Of a DNA stretch of 64,000 nucleotides, positions 27,712 to 36,379 are shown one piece after another. The notes beneath the pieces are model-generated. The model saw only the letters and a program-made list of their open reading frames with translations. It had not been told where the DNA came from and did not search any database. The stretch is from Parahalioglobus pacificus. Lineage in GTDB: Bacteria; Pseudomonadota; Gammaproteobacteria; Pseudomonadales; Halieaceae. The stretch spans positions 620,001 through 684,000 of the forward strand of contig NZ_BMYM01000002.1 in NCBI RefSeq assembly GCF_014652275.1, in the 5' to 3' direction. Every line of letters begins with the position of its first letter. Position 1 is the first letter of the stretch. The position numbers and the translations under genes are program-made.

Positions 27712-27777
27712 GCTCCAGTATAGAAAGCACTGTTGTGCAAACAAGAAATAACGTCATGATATTTAAATCTTTCTATT

Positions 27778-27794
27778 AATAACCAATGGTTATT
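27778..27794. promoter_or_regulatory. 7-3-7 perfect inverted repeat, operator candidate
   Basis: AATAACC, three bases, GGTTATT forms a perfect palindrome in the divergent gap between the predicted promoter at 27717-27744 (minus) and the SDR gene start at 27876 (plus). Its size and symmetry suit a dimeric repressor such as a TetR-type protein, but no regulator gene is adjacent. Confidence 0.4.
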
Positions 27795-27875
27795 TCATGG
27801 TTGAGCAGAAAATACAGGTCGGCACCGATGGCGCGCCTGTCCTACACTGCCGGTTCAGGTATTGGGAGAGCAGGC

Positions 27876-28892
27876 ATGGGCATCAACAGACGACAGTTCT
27901 TAGCAGCGGGTTCAGCAGCCGCGGGCCTTTCACTCACTGGCTGTGGGGGCGATGAGGCGGAGGTCACCATCGATACGGCACTCCCGGTAGGTCCCTACGG
28001 CAAGGACTCCACCGGTGAGGAGGTGACAGCAGGCATGGATCTGTCCGGCAGGGTGGTTCTTGTTACCGGCTGTAATTCCGGGCTGGGTCTGGAGACCATG
28101 CGTGTATTAGCCCTGCGGGGCGCCCATGTGCTGGGCACCGGACGCACCCTGGAGAAAGCGGCGGCCGCCTGCGCCTCGGTGGAGGGCAAGGCCACGCCGC
28201 TGGCGCTGGAGTTATCGGACTTCCAGTCGGCCGTAGACTGCGCCGCTGCGGTGGCAGAGCTGGGGGTGGTGCCCGATACGGTGGTATTAAACGCCGGCAT
28301 CAATACCTTTGGTGAGCTTGAGCTGGTCAATGGCATTGAGAAAATCTTCGTCGTCAATGTGCTCGGCCATTTCGTGCTCATTAATCACTTGCTCCCCATG
28401 ATGCGATCTCTACCGCAGGGGAGGCTGGTGCACGTCAGCAGTCGCTCCGGCTACCGCCAGGCGCCTGCTGTGGGTATCGACTTCGACAACCTCAGGGGCG
28501 AGGGGGTATTCGATTCCGGGGAGGCCTACGGGCGCTCCAAGCTCGCCAATGCGCTGGTTTCGCTGGAACTGGCCAAGCGGCTCGAGGGCACGGGCATTAC
28601 CTCCAATGCCATACACCCCGGGTTGGTCCAAACTAATATCGCCCGCACGGCACCCGCCTTGCTCCGTGGCGCGTTCGAACTATTTGGTGGTGTGATCGCC
28701 AAGTCGCCGGCACAGGGTGCCGCTACACAAGTGTATGTAGCCACCGCGCCCGCGTTGGCCGAGGTGTCGGGTGCGTATTTTGAGGATTGCAATCCGGTGC
28801 AGGTGGTGGGGCCAAATCACATGACGGATGCTGCGATGGCAGCACGGTTGTGGGAAGAGGCCGAATCGATGACCCGGCCCTTTCTGATCTAG
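27876..28892 (+). CDS. Short-chain dehydrogenase with Tat lipoprotein leader
   Basis: 338 residues from the ATG at 27876, which follows a GGGAGAG ribosome-binding site. The leader MGINRRQFLAAG has a twin-Arg motif and ends in LSLTGC, a lipobox, so it is predicted to be exported folded and lipid-anchored. The Rossmann dinucleotide loop is TGCNSGLG (about 65-72), the NAG motif appears as LNAGIN, and the catalytic Tyr-Lys pair is YGRSK. Relatives are retinol-dehydrogenase-like SDRs. An exported NAD(P)-dependent SDR is unusual and its substrate is unknown. An upstream ATG at 27786 would hide the leader. Confidence 0.85.
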   Translation: MGINRRQFLAAGSAAAGLSLTGCGGDEAEVTIDTALPVGPYGKDSTGEEVTAGMDLSGRVVLVTGCNSGLGLETMRVLALRGAHVLGTGRTLEKAAAACASVEGKATPLALELSDFQSAVDCAAAVAELGVVPDTVVLNAGINTFGELELVNGIEKIFVVNVLGHFVLINHLLPMMRSLPQGRLVHVSSRSGYRQAPAVGIDFDNLRGEGVFDSGEAYGRSKLANALVSLELAKRLEGTGITSNAIHPGLVQTNIARTAPALLRGAFELFGGVIAKSPAQGAATQVYVATAPALAEVSGAYFEDCNPVQVVGPNHMTDAAMAARLWEEAESMTRPFLI

Positions 28893-28921
28893 GCGCGGGA
28901 CCCGAAAGCCCCGCGTTTCAC

Positions 28922-29036
28922 TCACTGTGCCTTGCGGAACAGCAGGGTCATGCGGTCTGACTCACCAATCGCTTTCATGGCTTCCCGTTTTTCGGGATCC
29001 TCCGCACTGCCGTTCAGGCTGGGCGGCAGGCGCCAG
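28922..29036 (-). pseudogene. 3' remnant of the COG4798-type methyltransferase gene (left copy of island-flanking repeat)
   Basis: This stretch encodes, on the minus strand, the last ~38 codons of the methyltransferase whose intact gene is at 36380-37228, down to its own stop codon. Positions 28935-29036 match 36393-36494 at 99 of 102 bases, without gaps. The last 13 bases before the stop match poorly (6 of 13). No start or upstream part of the gene remains. The two copies are direct repeats enclosing the iron island. Confidence 0.9.
28935..29036. repeat. Island-flanking direct repeat, left copy (102 bp)
   Basis: Identical to 36393-36494 except at three positions, same orientation, about 7.46 kb apart. 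The rest of the 28893-29205 gap holds the Fur-type site and the receptor promoter. Confidence 0.95.
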
Positions 29037-29154
29037 CGCTAACCTTCGATCACAGCGGCGGTGCACTGCACTGCAGATGGCTGCCCTGACCGACTTGCAC
29101 CTTTGGCTGGCAATACCAGTCTGTCCATCTGGTACCGATGACTTGTTTATAGTA

Positions 29155-29181
29155 TTGAGAATCATTATCATTACAATTATC
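29155..29181. promoter_or_regulatory. Fur box upstream of the heme receptor
   Basis: TTGAGAATCATTATCATTAC and the following AATTATC contain overlapping GATAAT/ATTATC-type hexamers typical of Fur sites. It ends 24 bp before the ATG of the heme receptor, so iron-bound Fur would block the promoter. Confidence 0.85.
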
Positions 29182-29205
29182 AAATAGAAGTTCTTCGGAG
29201 TTACC

Positions 29206-31329
29206 ATGTATTCACGAACCCGCACTGCGGTGCTTGTCGCCGCGGTGGCGCAAGCGAGCCTTGCTTTGGCGCAACCCGGCAATGAAGACCCTCAGCCGCG
29301 TCTGGAAGAGGTCACCGTCTATGGCACCAGCAACGCAACCAGTCTGTTCGAATACCCCGGGCAGGTGTCGGTCATAGACCGCGATGCTATTGATAATATT
29401 GTGCCTTCCACCATGTCTGATTTGCTGCGCGACGTGCCCAGCGTCGAGTTTTCGGGTGGGCCCCGGCGCACCGGCGAATCACCCGCTATTAGGGGGCGGG
29501 GCGGCGACAATGTACTGATATTGATCGATGGCGCGCGGCAGTCGTTTTCGTCGGCTCATGACGGCCGCTTCTTCGTTGAGCCAGAGTTGCTGCGCTCAGC
29601 GGAGGTTGTTAGAGGTCCTGCGTCCAGCTTGTATGGCAGCGGCGCAGTGGGCGGTGTAATGGCCTTCGAGACGCTGGACGCGGCGGACCTGTTGCGCGGT
29701 GATAGTGGTTTTGGCGGTCGTTTTCGTGCCGGTTATCAGGACGTCAATGAAGAGACCAACCTGGGCGCCACGTTGTATTACAAGGAGGGTGGTCTCGATC
29801 TTTTGGGCAGCTACAGTTGGCGCGACTCCGGAGATATTGAGCTCGGGTCTGGCGATACCCTTGGCAGTGACGACGATATCGACAGCGCATTACTCAAAGG
29901 TTCGTATGCCGTATCAGACTCATTGGAACTGGAGGCGTCATACACTCTGTTCCGTAACACGGCGCTCGAGCCAAACAATGGGCAAGGTATCAATGAGGGT
30001 GACCCCGCAGACCCCGGCACCCTGGTGGACAAAGACATCGATGCTGACTCGTACAGTCTCACCGCCCGGTTTGCACCGGAAACACCGTGGGTAGACTCTA
30101 CGCTGACGCTTTACCGGTCTGAAACTGCTGTCGACGAGGCAGAGATTGGGACTTCCCGGCGGGTACTTCGCGATATTGACACGGACGGCGTAACTTTCAG
30201 AAACGCCTCGCGCTTGGACAGTGATAACAATCACAGGCTCACGATTGGCGGTGATTGGTACAACGACGCTCAGAAGGGCCGGGACAATGCCGCTGATGAT
30301 GGACTGCGCGGCGGTGTGCCTAATGGCGATTCGGACTTTCTGGGCGTATTTGTTCAACTGGAGTCTTCGTTCCAGCGTCCACTAGGCCTTCCTGGTGAAC
30401 TGCTAATTATCCCGGCTGTGCGCTATGACAGTTATGAAAGCGAGGCCGATGACCTCGATTCTGAGGATGTCGATGATGATGCCGTTTCGCCGCGGCTGGC
30501 GATGAGCTATGGGCCCGTCGATTGGTTCCGTGGTTTCGCCAGCTATGCGGAGGGCTTTCGGGCGCCTTCGGTCAATGAAACCTTCCTAAGTGGCACTCAC
30601 TTTAGTTTGCCCCATCCGGTTCTTGGACCGCCCGTATTCATCACCAATGAATTTGTTCCCAACCCGGACCTGTCTGCAGAGACCTCGGAGTCGATCGAAC
30701 TGGGCTTTGCGTTGGATTTTGCGGATGTAGTATCAAGCGGTGATCAGGTCTCTCTGAAAACTTCTTATTACAGAAGTGATATCGAAGACCTGATCGACCT
30801 CTCCGTGGACTTTGCCTTCGACCGTACGTGTTTTGCCCCTCCATTCGCACCCTGCTCGGCGGGCACCAGTTTCAGCCAAAACATCGCGAGCGCTGAGATT
30901 GATGGTTATGAGTTAGAGGCCAGGTATGACAGCGAGCGCTTCCTGGCGGTGATGGCATACAGTTCTATCGATGGGGAAAACAATGACAGTGGTGCTGACC
31001 TGGGCGTTCTCACTCCAGATCGTGTGAACGTCGATCTGCGCTGGCGATTGCCTGCGTGGGATGCCGCCCTGGGTTCACGCATTCAGTACGCTGATAGCTT
31101 TTCCAGAGTGGCCGAGGGCCCAACCGGTGATCTCGAAACGATTGAGCGTCGTGGCAGCTATACCTTGGTCGATCTCTATGCAACTTGGCAGCCCAGCTTT
31201 ATGCCCGGGTGGCGCATTGATGCAGGGGTCAATAATGTAGCGGATGAAGATTATGAGCGCGTATTTGAGGGCGTGAGCGAACCCGGGCGCAACCTGCGCC
31301 TCGCGCTCACGTGGCAGGCCGACTTTTGA
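29206..31329 (+). CDS. TonB-dependent heme/hemoglobin receptor
   Basis: 707 residues. A signal peptide (about 1-22, ALA/QP) precedes a TonB-box EEVTVYG and a plug with the RGPASSLYGSGAVGGVMAFET segment. The barrel carries FRAP near residue 450 and NPDL near 485, the pair of boxes characteristic of heme receptors, with two His (THF and PHP) between them where the heme-ligating His usually lies. It imports heme across the outer membrane with TonB energy. It is led by a Fur box and its TGA overlaps the hmuT ATG by one base, which makes a coupled operon. Confidence 0.9.
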   Translation: MYSRTRTAVLVAAVAQASLALAQPGNEDPQPRLEEVTVYGTSNATSLFEYPGQVSVIDRDAIDNIVPSTMSDLLRDVPSVEFSGGPRRTGESPAIRGRGGDNVLILIDGARQSFSSAHDGRFFVEPELLRSAEVVRGPASSLYGSGAVGGVMAFETLDAADLLRGDSGFGGRFRAGYQDVNEETNLGATLYYKEGGLDLLGSYSWRDSGDIELGSGDTLGSDDDIDSALLKGSYAVSDSLELEASYTLFRNTALEPNNGQGINEGDPADPGTLVDKDIDADSYSLTARFAPETPWVDSTLTLYRSETAVDEAEIGTSRRVLRDIDTDGVTFRNASRLDSDNNHRLTIGGDWYNDAQKGRDNAADDGLRGGVPNGDSDFLGVFVQLESSFQRPLGLPGELLIIPAVRYDSYESEADDLDSEDVDDDAVSPRLAMSYGPVDWFRGFASYAEGFRAPSVNETFLSGTHFSLPHPVLGPPVFITNEFVPNPDLSAETSESIELGFALDFADVVSSGDQVSLKTSYYRSDIEDLIDLSVDFAFDRTCFAPPFAPCSAGTSFSQNIASAEIDGYELEARYDSERFLAVMAYSSIDGENNDSGADLGVLTPDRVNVDLRWRLPAWDAALGSRIQYADSFSRVAEGPTGDLETIERRGSYTLVDLYATWQPSFMPGWRIDAGVNNVADEDYERVFEGVSEPGRNLRLALTWQADF

Positions 31330-32237
31330 TGCAGCGCATCGGTGTTGCGCGGAGACTGTTACCAAGCGTTGCAATTTTTGCGAGCCTGCTGTGTTTGTGG
31401 TCGCCGGCGCATGCCAACGATTGCAAGCCTGTGGCAGACAGCTCGAGAATCTCTGTTGCGGGCGGCTCCATCACGGAGATATTGTTTGAGCTTGGCGTCA
31501 GCGAACGGATCGTGGGTGTGGATCGCACATCTAACTACCCGGCGGAGGCGCGCGAGCTTCCTCAGTTGGGCTACGTCAGAAACTTGTCAGCTGAGGGTAT
31601 GCTCTCTTTGGCACCTACCCTGGTGCTTGGCGAGCATGACATGGGCCCTCCCAACGTGCTGGAGCAACTCAGCCGCGTGGGGGTGCCCATCGTGGCCGTG
31701 CCCGAGCGCTTTGACCGTAGTGGCATAGTGGCGAAAGTTCGCTGCGTAGGCGACGTGGTTGCCGAGGCGGATCGCGCCCGGGCAATCATCAATGCGCTGC
31801 CCCAAGCGCCAGTACCGTCTGGTGCGCCTGAGCGGGGCTTGGTTATCCTGAACATGGAAGAAGGCGCACCCATAGCGGCGGGCGCAGACACCTCGGGGCA
31901 CGGGTTTCTTGCACTGGCAGGTGTTGAGAACGTCTTGGATTTCGAGGGCTGGAAGCCCGTATCAGCGGAAGCGCTTGCCGCTGCTAAACCGGACATTATC
32001 GTCATTACTGAGCGCGGCTTGAAATCTGCAGGTGGCATCGACCGACTGCTTGCGCACCCTGCACTAGCGAGTACGCCTGCGGCTGGGAGTCGCGCCGTGC
32101 TCTCGTTGGACGGTATGGCGATGCTCGGCTTCGGGCTGAGAACCGTAACAGCGGCGCAGGAGCTGCGCACCTACCTCGATGAGATGAATAGCGCGATGCA
32201 GGTACCGGTGAGTCATGACGCCAACGGCAGAGACTGA
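31329..32237 (+). CDS. hmuT: Heme ABC transporter substrate-binding protein
   Basis: 302 residues from the ATG that overlaps the receptor stop. A signal peptide (about 1-28, SPAHA/ND) is followed by the ISVAGGSITEILFELG segment of periplasmic binding proteins of the TroA/HmuT class. Conserved LGYVRNLSAEGMLSLAPTL and PDIIVITERGL blocks support the call. It carries heme from receptor to permease in the periplasm. It overlaps hmuU by 23 bp. Confidence 0.9.
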   Translation: MQRIGVARRLLPSVAIFASLLCLWSPAHANDCKPVADSSRISVAGGSITEILFELGVSERIVGVDRTSNYPAEARELPQLGYVRNLSAEGMLSLAPTLVLGEHDMGPPNVLEQLSRVGVPIVAVPERFDRSGIVAKVRCVGDVVAEADRARAIINALPQAPVPSGAPERGLVILNMEEGAPIAAGADTSGHGFLALAGVENVLDFEGWKPVSAEALAAAKPDIIVITERGLKSAGGIDRLLAHPALASTPAAGSRAVLSLDGMAMLGFGLRTVTAAQELRTYLDEMNSAMQVPVSHDANGRD

Positions 32238-33267
32238 AAACGCCGAGCGCCTAACGCCTACCAGCAAGTCTTCCGAATACCAACGTCTGTTGTGGCTGGT
32301 TTCAGGGCTAGCTGCTGCCTGCCTGCTGGCTATCTCCAGTGGCGCACTGGAGATTCCTATCATCTCGGCGGTGCTGGGCCGTGAATCGCTCTCGGAGCTG
32401 CAGCAAAGGGTGCTCTGGGATATACGCCTACCGCGTGTGGTTCTCGCTGCATTCGTGGGGGCGGCGCTCGCAATGACGGGAGCCGCGCTACAGGGCCTGT
32501 TCCGTAACCCGCTGGCAGAACCCCAGTTAATCGGGGTTTCCGGTGGTGCAGCTCTGGGCGCTGTGGCGATGATAGTGCTCAGCGATCAGCTTTCAATGCC
32601 CAATATTCTTCGCCCCTACGCGCTACCGTGTGCAGCGTTCGCAGGGGCTGCAGCAGTGACCTCAAGCCTTTATTGGTTTGCTTCTGGTCGACGCGCTGAT
32701 CAGGGGGTCGGTGTGCTGCTTTTGGTGGGTATCGCTATTAATGCAATCAGCAGCGTGGGTATCGGCGCCTTCACTTACCTGAGCGATGACGGGCAACTGC
32801 GTACCCTGACGTTCTGGACGCTGGGATCCTTCGGTGGCGCCAGTTGGTCCAAGGCGCTCCCAGCTATAGTGCTGATTGCTCTAGCCACAGCCGTTTTGGG
32901 CACGACGGCAAGACGACTGGATCAACTCCAGCTGGGCGAGGTAGCAGCGCAGCATGCCGGTGTTGATGTGAACCAGTTGAAGCGCCGTATTGTGTTTGCA
33001 GGTGCAGCGGCGGTGGGTGCCGGTGTCGCCGTATCAGGCATTATCGGATTTGTCGGTCTCGTTGTGCCGCACCTGGTCAGGCTGTTGATCAGTGTGAAGC
33101 ATCGGTACCTGCTACCCGGGTGTGCAGTATTTGGTGCAGCACTGGCGGTGCTTGCCGACCTGGGTTCGCGAACGCTTGTAAGTCCTGCGGAGCTTCCCGT
33201 TGGCCTTATTACCAGCGCAATAGGCGCGCCGTTCTTCCTCTGGTTGATCACGAGGGTTCGCCGATGA
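32215..33267 (+). CDS. hmuU: Heme ABC transporter permease (FecCD family)
   Basis: 350 residues with about 9-10 transmembrane segments. The FecCD motif DIRLPRVVLAAFVGAALAM and the GLFRNPLAEPQLIGVSGGAA block are classic for BtuC/HmuU permeases. The EAA-like loop near GLVVPHLVRLL contacts the ATPase. It forms the inner-membrane channel for heme and overlaps hmuT upstream and hmuV downstream (ATGA). Confidence 0.92.
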   Translation: MTPTAETENAERLTPTSKSSEYQRLLWLVSGLAAACLLAISSGALEIPIISAVLGRESLSELQQRVLWDIRLPRVVLAAFVGAALAMTGAALQGLFRNPLAEPQLIGVSGGAALGAVAMIVLSDQLSMPNILRPYALPCAAFAGAAAVTSSLYWFASGRRADQGVGVLLLVGIAINAISSVGIGAFTYLSDDGQLRTLTFWTLGSFGGASWSKALPAIVLIALATAVLGTTARRLDQLQLGEVAAQHAGVDVNQLKRRIVFAGAAAVGAGVAVSGIIGFVGLVVPHLVRLLISVKHRYLLPGCAVFGAALAVLADLGSRTLVSPAELPVGLITSAIGAPFFLWLITRVRR

Positions 33268-34040
33268 GTCTCTGCGTTAGCGGCATTACGATTCATCGCA
33301 ATGGCAATACCTTGCTCAGCGATGCGAGCCTGGCAGTTGTCCCGGGTGAGGTGCTGGTTGTGCTGGGACCCAATGGTGCGGGTAAGTCGACACTGCTGCG
33401 GGCTCTCGCGGGAGATATTCGGCCCAGTGTTGGCAGCGCTACTCTCAATGGGGTTTGTCTCAGCGCGATTAGCGTCAGTGAGCAGGCCGAGCACCGTGCC
33501 GTCGTTAGTGAGGCTGCGACGATGGCCTTTGACTACACGGTGCGCGATGTTGTCGAACTGGGTTGGCCCGAGCGCCTTGTGGATCGCAGCTGGATCACGC
33601 AGGCGCTGGCCGAAGTTCTGGCGCAATCCAATACAGCGTCCCTGGCTGGCCGCATCTTCAATACGCTTTCCAGTGGCGAGCAGCAACGAGTCATGTACGC
33701 CCGAGGCTTATTGCAGGTCTGGCGTCCACCAGGCAGCGACTCGGTCCGCTACCTATTGCTCGATGAGCCCACATCTAATCTCGATGTGAAGTGTTCAATC
33801 GCACTGATGGAGTCAGTGCGACGAGGGGCAGCATCGGGCCTCGGCGTTGTCGCGGTGCTGCATGACTTAAACCTCGCCGCACGCTTCGCGGACCGCATCC
33901 TCTTGTTGAACAGGGGTCACGTTGCCGGCGAAGGCGTCACGGCCAATGTCATGACAGCCGACCTACTCAGCCATGTTTATGAAACCGACATACTGGTTGA
34001 ACATCATCACCGATTGAATCGTCTGATAATCCTTATTTGA
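33264..34040 (+). CDS. hmuV: Heme ABC transporter ATP-binding protein
   Basis: 258 residues from the ATG at 33264, which overlaps the hmuU stop (ATGA). Walker A GPNGAGKST (about residues 37-45), signature SSGEQQR, Walker B YLLLDEPTSNLD and the H-loop (VLHDLNLA) are intact. It powers heme import with HmuU. An upstream in-frame start would run into hmuU with no coding support. Confidence 0.92.
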   Translation: MSLCVSGITIHRNGNTLLSDASLAVVPGEVLVVLGPNGAGKSTLLRALAGDIRPSVGSATLNGVCLSAISVSEQAEHRAVVSEAATMAFDYTVRDVVELGWPERLVDRSWITQALAEVLAQSNTASLAGRIFNTLSSGEQQRVMYARGLLQVWRPPGSDSVRYLLLDEPTSNLDVKCSIALMESVRRGAASGLGVVAVLHDLNLAARFADRILLLNRGHVAGEGVTANVMTADLLSHVYETDILVEHHHRLNRLIILI

Positions 34041-34058
34041 AAACGCGGAGTTAGTAGT

Positions 34059-34367
34059 ATGTTTTTAGCAATGAACCGGTTCCAGATCGCCAAGGGCTTT
34101 GAGAGCGGCTTCGAGGCTGTGTGGAGACAACGGGAATCTTACCTCAGCGAAGTCCCCGGTTTTGTTTCTTTCGCGCTGCTGAAAGGCCCCGAGCGGGACG
34201 ACCATGTGCTTTATGCCTCGCATACCCAGTGGCAGTCTCGGCAAGCATTTGATGCCTGGGTCGACTCAGATCATTTCCGCAAAGCGCATGCGCAGGCGAG
34301 TACACCCAAGGGTACTTATCTCGGTCATCCAGAGTTAGAGACTTTTGAGGCGGTCCTTCAGGAGTAG
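34059..34367 (+). CDS. IsdG-type heme-degrading monooxygenase (ABM fold)
   Basis: 102 residues, a dimeric ferredoxin-like antibiotic-biosynthesis-monooxygenase fold. The Staphylococcus IsdG/IsdI catalytic trio is Asn, Trp and His; here N6, W67 and H77 occupy the same positions. That supports cleavage of imported heme to release iron, and the gene sits 18 bp after hmuV in the heme operon. Most gammaproteobacterial heme operons use HmuS/HemS-type or HemO-type enzymes instead. Confidence 0.85.
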   Translation: MFLAMNRFQIAKGFESGFEAVWRQRESYLSEVPGFVSFALLKGPERDDHVLYASHTQWQSRQAFDAWVDSDHFRKAHAQASTPKGTYLGHPELETFEAVLQE

Positions 34368-34370
34368 CCC

Positions 34371-35747
34371 TCAGTCTGGTGATCCCGTCAGTCCTGCCGG
34401 ATCAAGCAGCTGTGCGAGCTCTGCGCGGCTGATAGCGGTTTCACGTACTGCCACATCGATGATGGCCAAGCCTTCGCTGTAAGCCAGCTTCGCAATTCTG
34501 GCAGCTTCTGCGTATCCAATAATCGGGTTTAGCGCAGTCACCAGGATAGGGTTTCGCGTCAGTGCTGACTCAAGAGAAGCTCCGTTAACTTTGAAGGTAG
34601 CAATGGCGCGATCTGCCAGTATGGGTAGAACGCCGGCCATACTCTCTATCGAGGACAGCAGGTTATGTGCGATGAGTGGGAGCATGACGTTCAACTCAAA
34701 GTTGCCGGATTGCCCCGCTACTGTGATGGCGGCGTCGTTGCCGACCACTTGGGCAGATACCATGGCCGCCGCCTCCGGAATGACTGGATTGACCTTGCCG
34801 GGCATGATGGATGAGCCGGGTTGCAGCGCCTCGAGCTCAATTTCGGAGAACCCAGCCAGCGGGCCAGAGTTCATCCAACGCAGATCATTGCTGATTTTCA
34901 TGACAGTAGTTGCCAGGGCTTTCAATGCGCCGGATAACGCCACAGAGACATCTTGTGCGCCAATTCGCGTAAACGGATTTGCAGCGACAGTGAACGGCAA
35001 GTCGGTCATTGCAGCCAGTCGGTAACAAAATGCCTGGGCAAAGTCGTCGCTGGCATTGACCCCCGTTCCTACTGCTGTTCCACCCTGGGCCAGGGCAAGC
35101 AGCTCCGGCATAAGGTTTTCCAGGCGCAGGCTTGCCGCCGCCAGTTGATCAGCCCAGGCGATTAGCGGCTGGCTTAGTCTGACAGGCATGGCATCCATGA
35201 GGTGCGTCCTGCCCGTCTTGATGTGATGATGAACGAGCGTCGCTTTTTCGCGAATAGAAGACTCCAGATGAGCAATAGCGGGTAACAGATCTCGCGTTAG
35301 CGCGATGGCAGCGCTAACGTGAATGCAGGTGGGTATGACATCGTTACTGCTCTGCGCGCAGTTCACATGATCATTGGGACTCACATCCAGGCCGCAAATC
35401 ATGGCAGCACTGGTTGCGAGCACCTCGTTTGCGTTCATATTTGTGCTGGTGCCCGATCCGGTCTGGTAGACGTCAACGGGGAAGTGACGCATCAGGCCGG
35501 GGTCTGCCAAAAGTGCCTTGGCGGCTTCCTGAATAGCTTCGCCAATCTCCGCGGGAATGGACTTGAGTGCAATGTTGCTATGGGCAGCCGCGGATTTTAC
35601 GACTAGCAAAGCTCGTATGAATGGCTCAGGTAAACTCGATCCGCTGATGGGGAAGTTTTCAACCGCCCGCTGAGTCTGCGCGCCATAGAGTGCATCTGCT
35701 GGTACTTGCACGGTGCCCAAGCTGTCGGATTCCTGGCGTGTCGTCAT
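34371..35747 (-). CDS. fumC: Class II (iron-independent) fumarase
   Basis: 458 residues from the ATG at 35747. The fumarase/aspartase signature GSSIMPGKVNP is present, along with the TGSGTSTNMNANEV substrate segment. It converts fumarate to malate without an Fe-S cluster, so it can replace iron-dependent fumarases in iron starvation. It is downstream of a Fur-boxed small gene on the same strand, the order known from the Pseudomonas fagA-fumC-sodA region. It converges with the heme operon across 3 bp. Confidence 0.93.
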   Translation of the reverse strand: MTTRQESDSLGTVQVPADALYGAQTQRAVENFPISGSSLPEPFIRALLVVKSAAAHSNIALKSIPAEIGEAIQEAAKALLADPGLMRHFPVDVYQTGSGTSTNMNANEVLATSAAMICGLDVSPNDHVNCAQSSNDVIPTCIHVSAAIALTRDLLPAIAHLESSIREKATLVHHHIKTGRTHLMDAMPVRLSQPLIAWADQLAAASLRLENLMPELLALAQGGTAVGTGVNASDDFAQAFCYRLAAMTDLPFTVAANPFTRIGAQDVSVALSGALKALATTVMKISNDLRWMNSGPLAGFSEIELEALQPGSSIMPGKVNPVIPEAAAMVSAQVVGNDAAITVAGQSGNFELNVMLPLIAHNLLSSIESMAGVLPILADRAIATFKVNGASLESALTRNPILVTALNPIIGYAEAARIAKLAYSEGLAIIDVAVRETAISRAELAQLLDPAGLTGSPD

Positions 35748-35773
35748 GGTGCGATACCTCTCTTTTGGCGAAA

Positions 35774-36121
35774 TTAGTGCAACGCTATTGTGCGAATTTG
35801 TTGAAGTCGCACCGCGATTTGTTGTCTTACGCAAGGATCTTCCGAAAACTGCCTTAATGCGAACAGGGGCCTGTAAAGGTTATCCATACAGGCGTGCCGC
35901 CAATGGGGCGGAATGCTGTGGTCGCAGGCCGCCTCTATTAGCAGCTCAAGCTGATGATCGAAATGCCCTATGCTCGCAACGGGATCATTCAGGTCTCTAC
36001 CACCATCGTGGCACAGGAATCGAATAATCATCGATATCTCGTCCTGCGCTAGGGCATAGCGCACTGCGAGTCCAAGACGAATGTAGTCCAGCATTGAGTT
36101 GTAGCGGCCGGCGGATGACAT
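35774..36121 (-). CDS. Small Fur-associated protein, FagA-like
   Basis: 115 residues from the ATG at 36121, which has a GTGAGG ribosome-binding region. No recognised domain: it begins MSSAGRYNSMLDYIR and ends RQQIAVRLQQIRTIALH. Sitting directly between a Fur box and fumC it matches the position of FagA (Fur-associated gene A) in Pseudomonas. The role of FagA is unknown. The link is by synteny only. Confidence 0.55.
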   Translation of the reverse strand: MSSAGRYNSMLDYIRLGLAVRYALAQDEISMIIRFLCHDGGRDLNDPVASIGHFDHQLELLIEAACDHSIPPHWRHACMDNLYRPLFALRQFSEDPCVRQQIAVRLQQIRTIALH

Positions 36122-36141
36122 TGAGCTTACCTCACTAACAC

Positions 36142-36160
36142 AAATGATAATCATTCTTAT
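36142..36160. promoter_or_regulatory. Fur box upstream of the fagA-like/fumC genes
   Basis: AAATGATAATCATTCTTAT is close to the 19-bp Fur consensus GATAATGATAATCATTATC. It lies 21 bp upstream of the fagA-like ATG. Together with the site at 29155 it places both outward ends of the island under iron control. Confidence 0.88.
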
Positions 36161-36379
36161 TATTGTGGGGAGAGACGCATAAATCAAGCCCGGCCGGCCT
36201 CCGAAGCTATGGGCAAATTTTGAGTGAGCGGCCCATTGCCGAATGGCTGATCGGGCTGCCGTTGGCGGAGCGAAGCGGGTTTTATTATGCGGAGGCTATA
36301 AAGTTTGACGCCTCACGCGTGTGAACGAGTGAGCCGCGGGCGGCGAGTGCCGGCCGCGCAGTGGGGGAGGTAGGCAGCC

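Noticed and set aside
27383-27757. Possible 125-residue N-terminal extension of the HAD-PlsC protein
   Set aside because: It crosses a strong terminator and lacks the HAD family's usual start; the ATG at 27382 fits the domain boundary.
36205-36324. Plus-strand open stretch with protein-like composition (RPIAEWLIGLPLAERSG) at the right edge of the iron island
   Set aside because: About 40 codons, no start or ribosome-binding site, no recognised family; it may be a gene remnant or chance.
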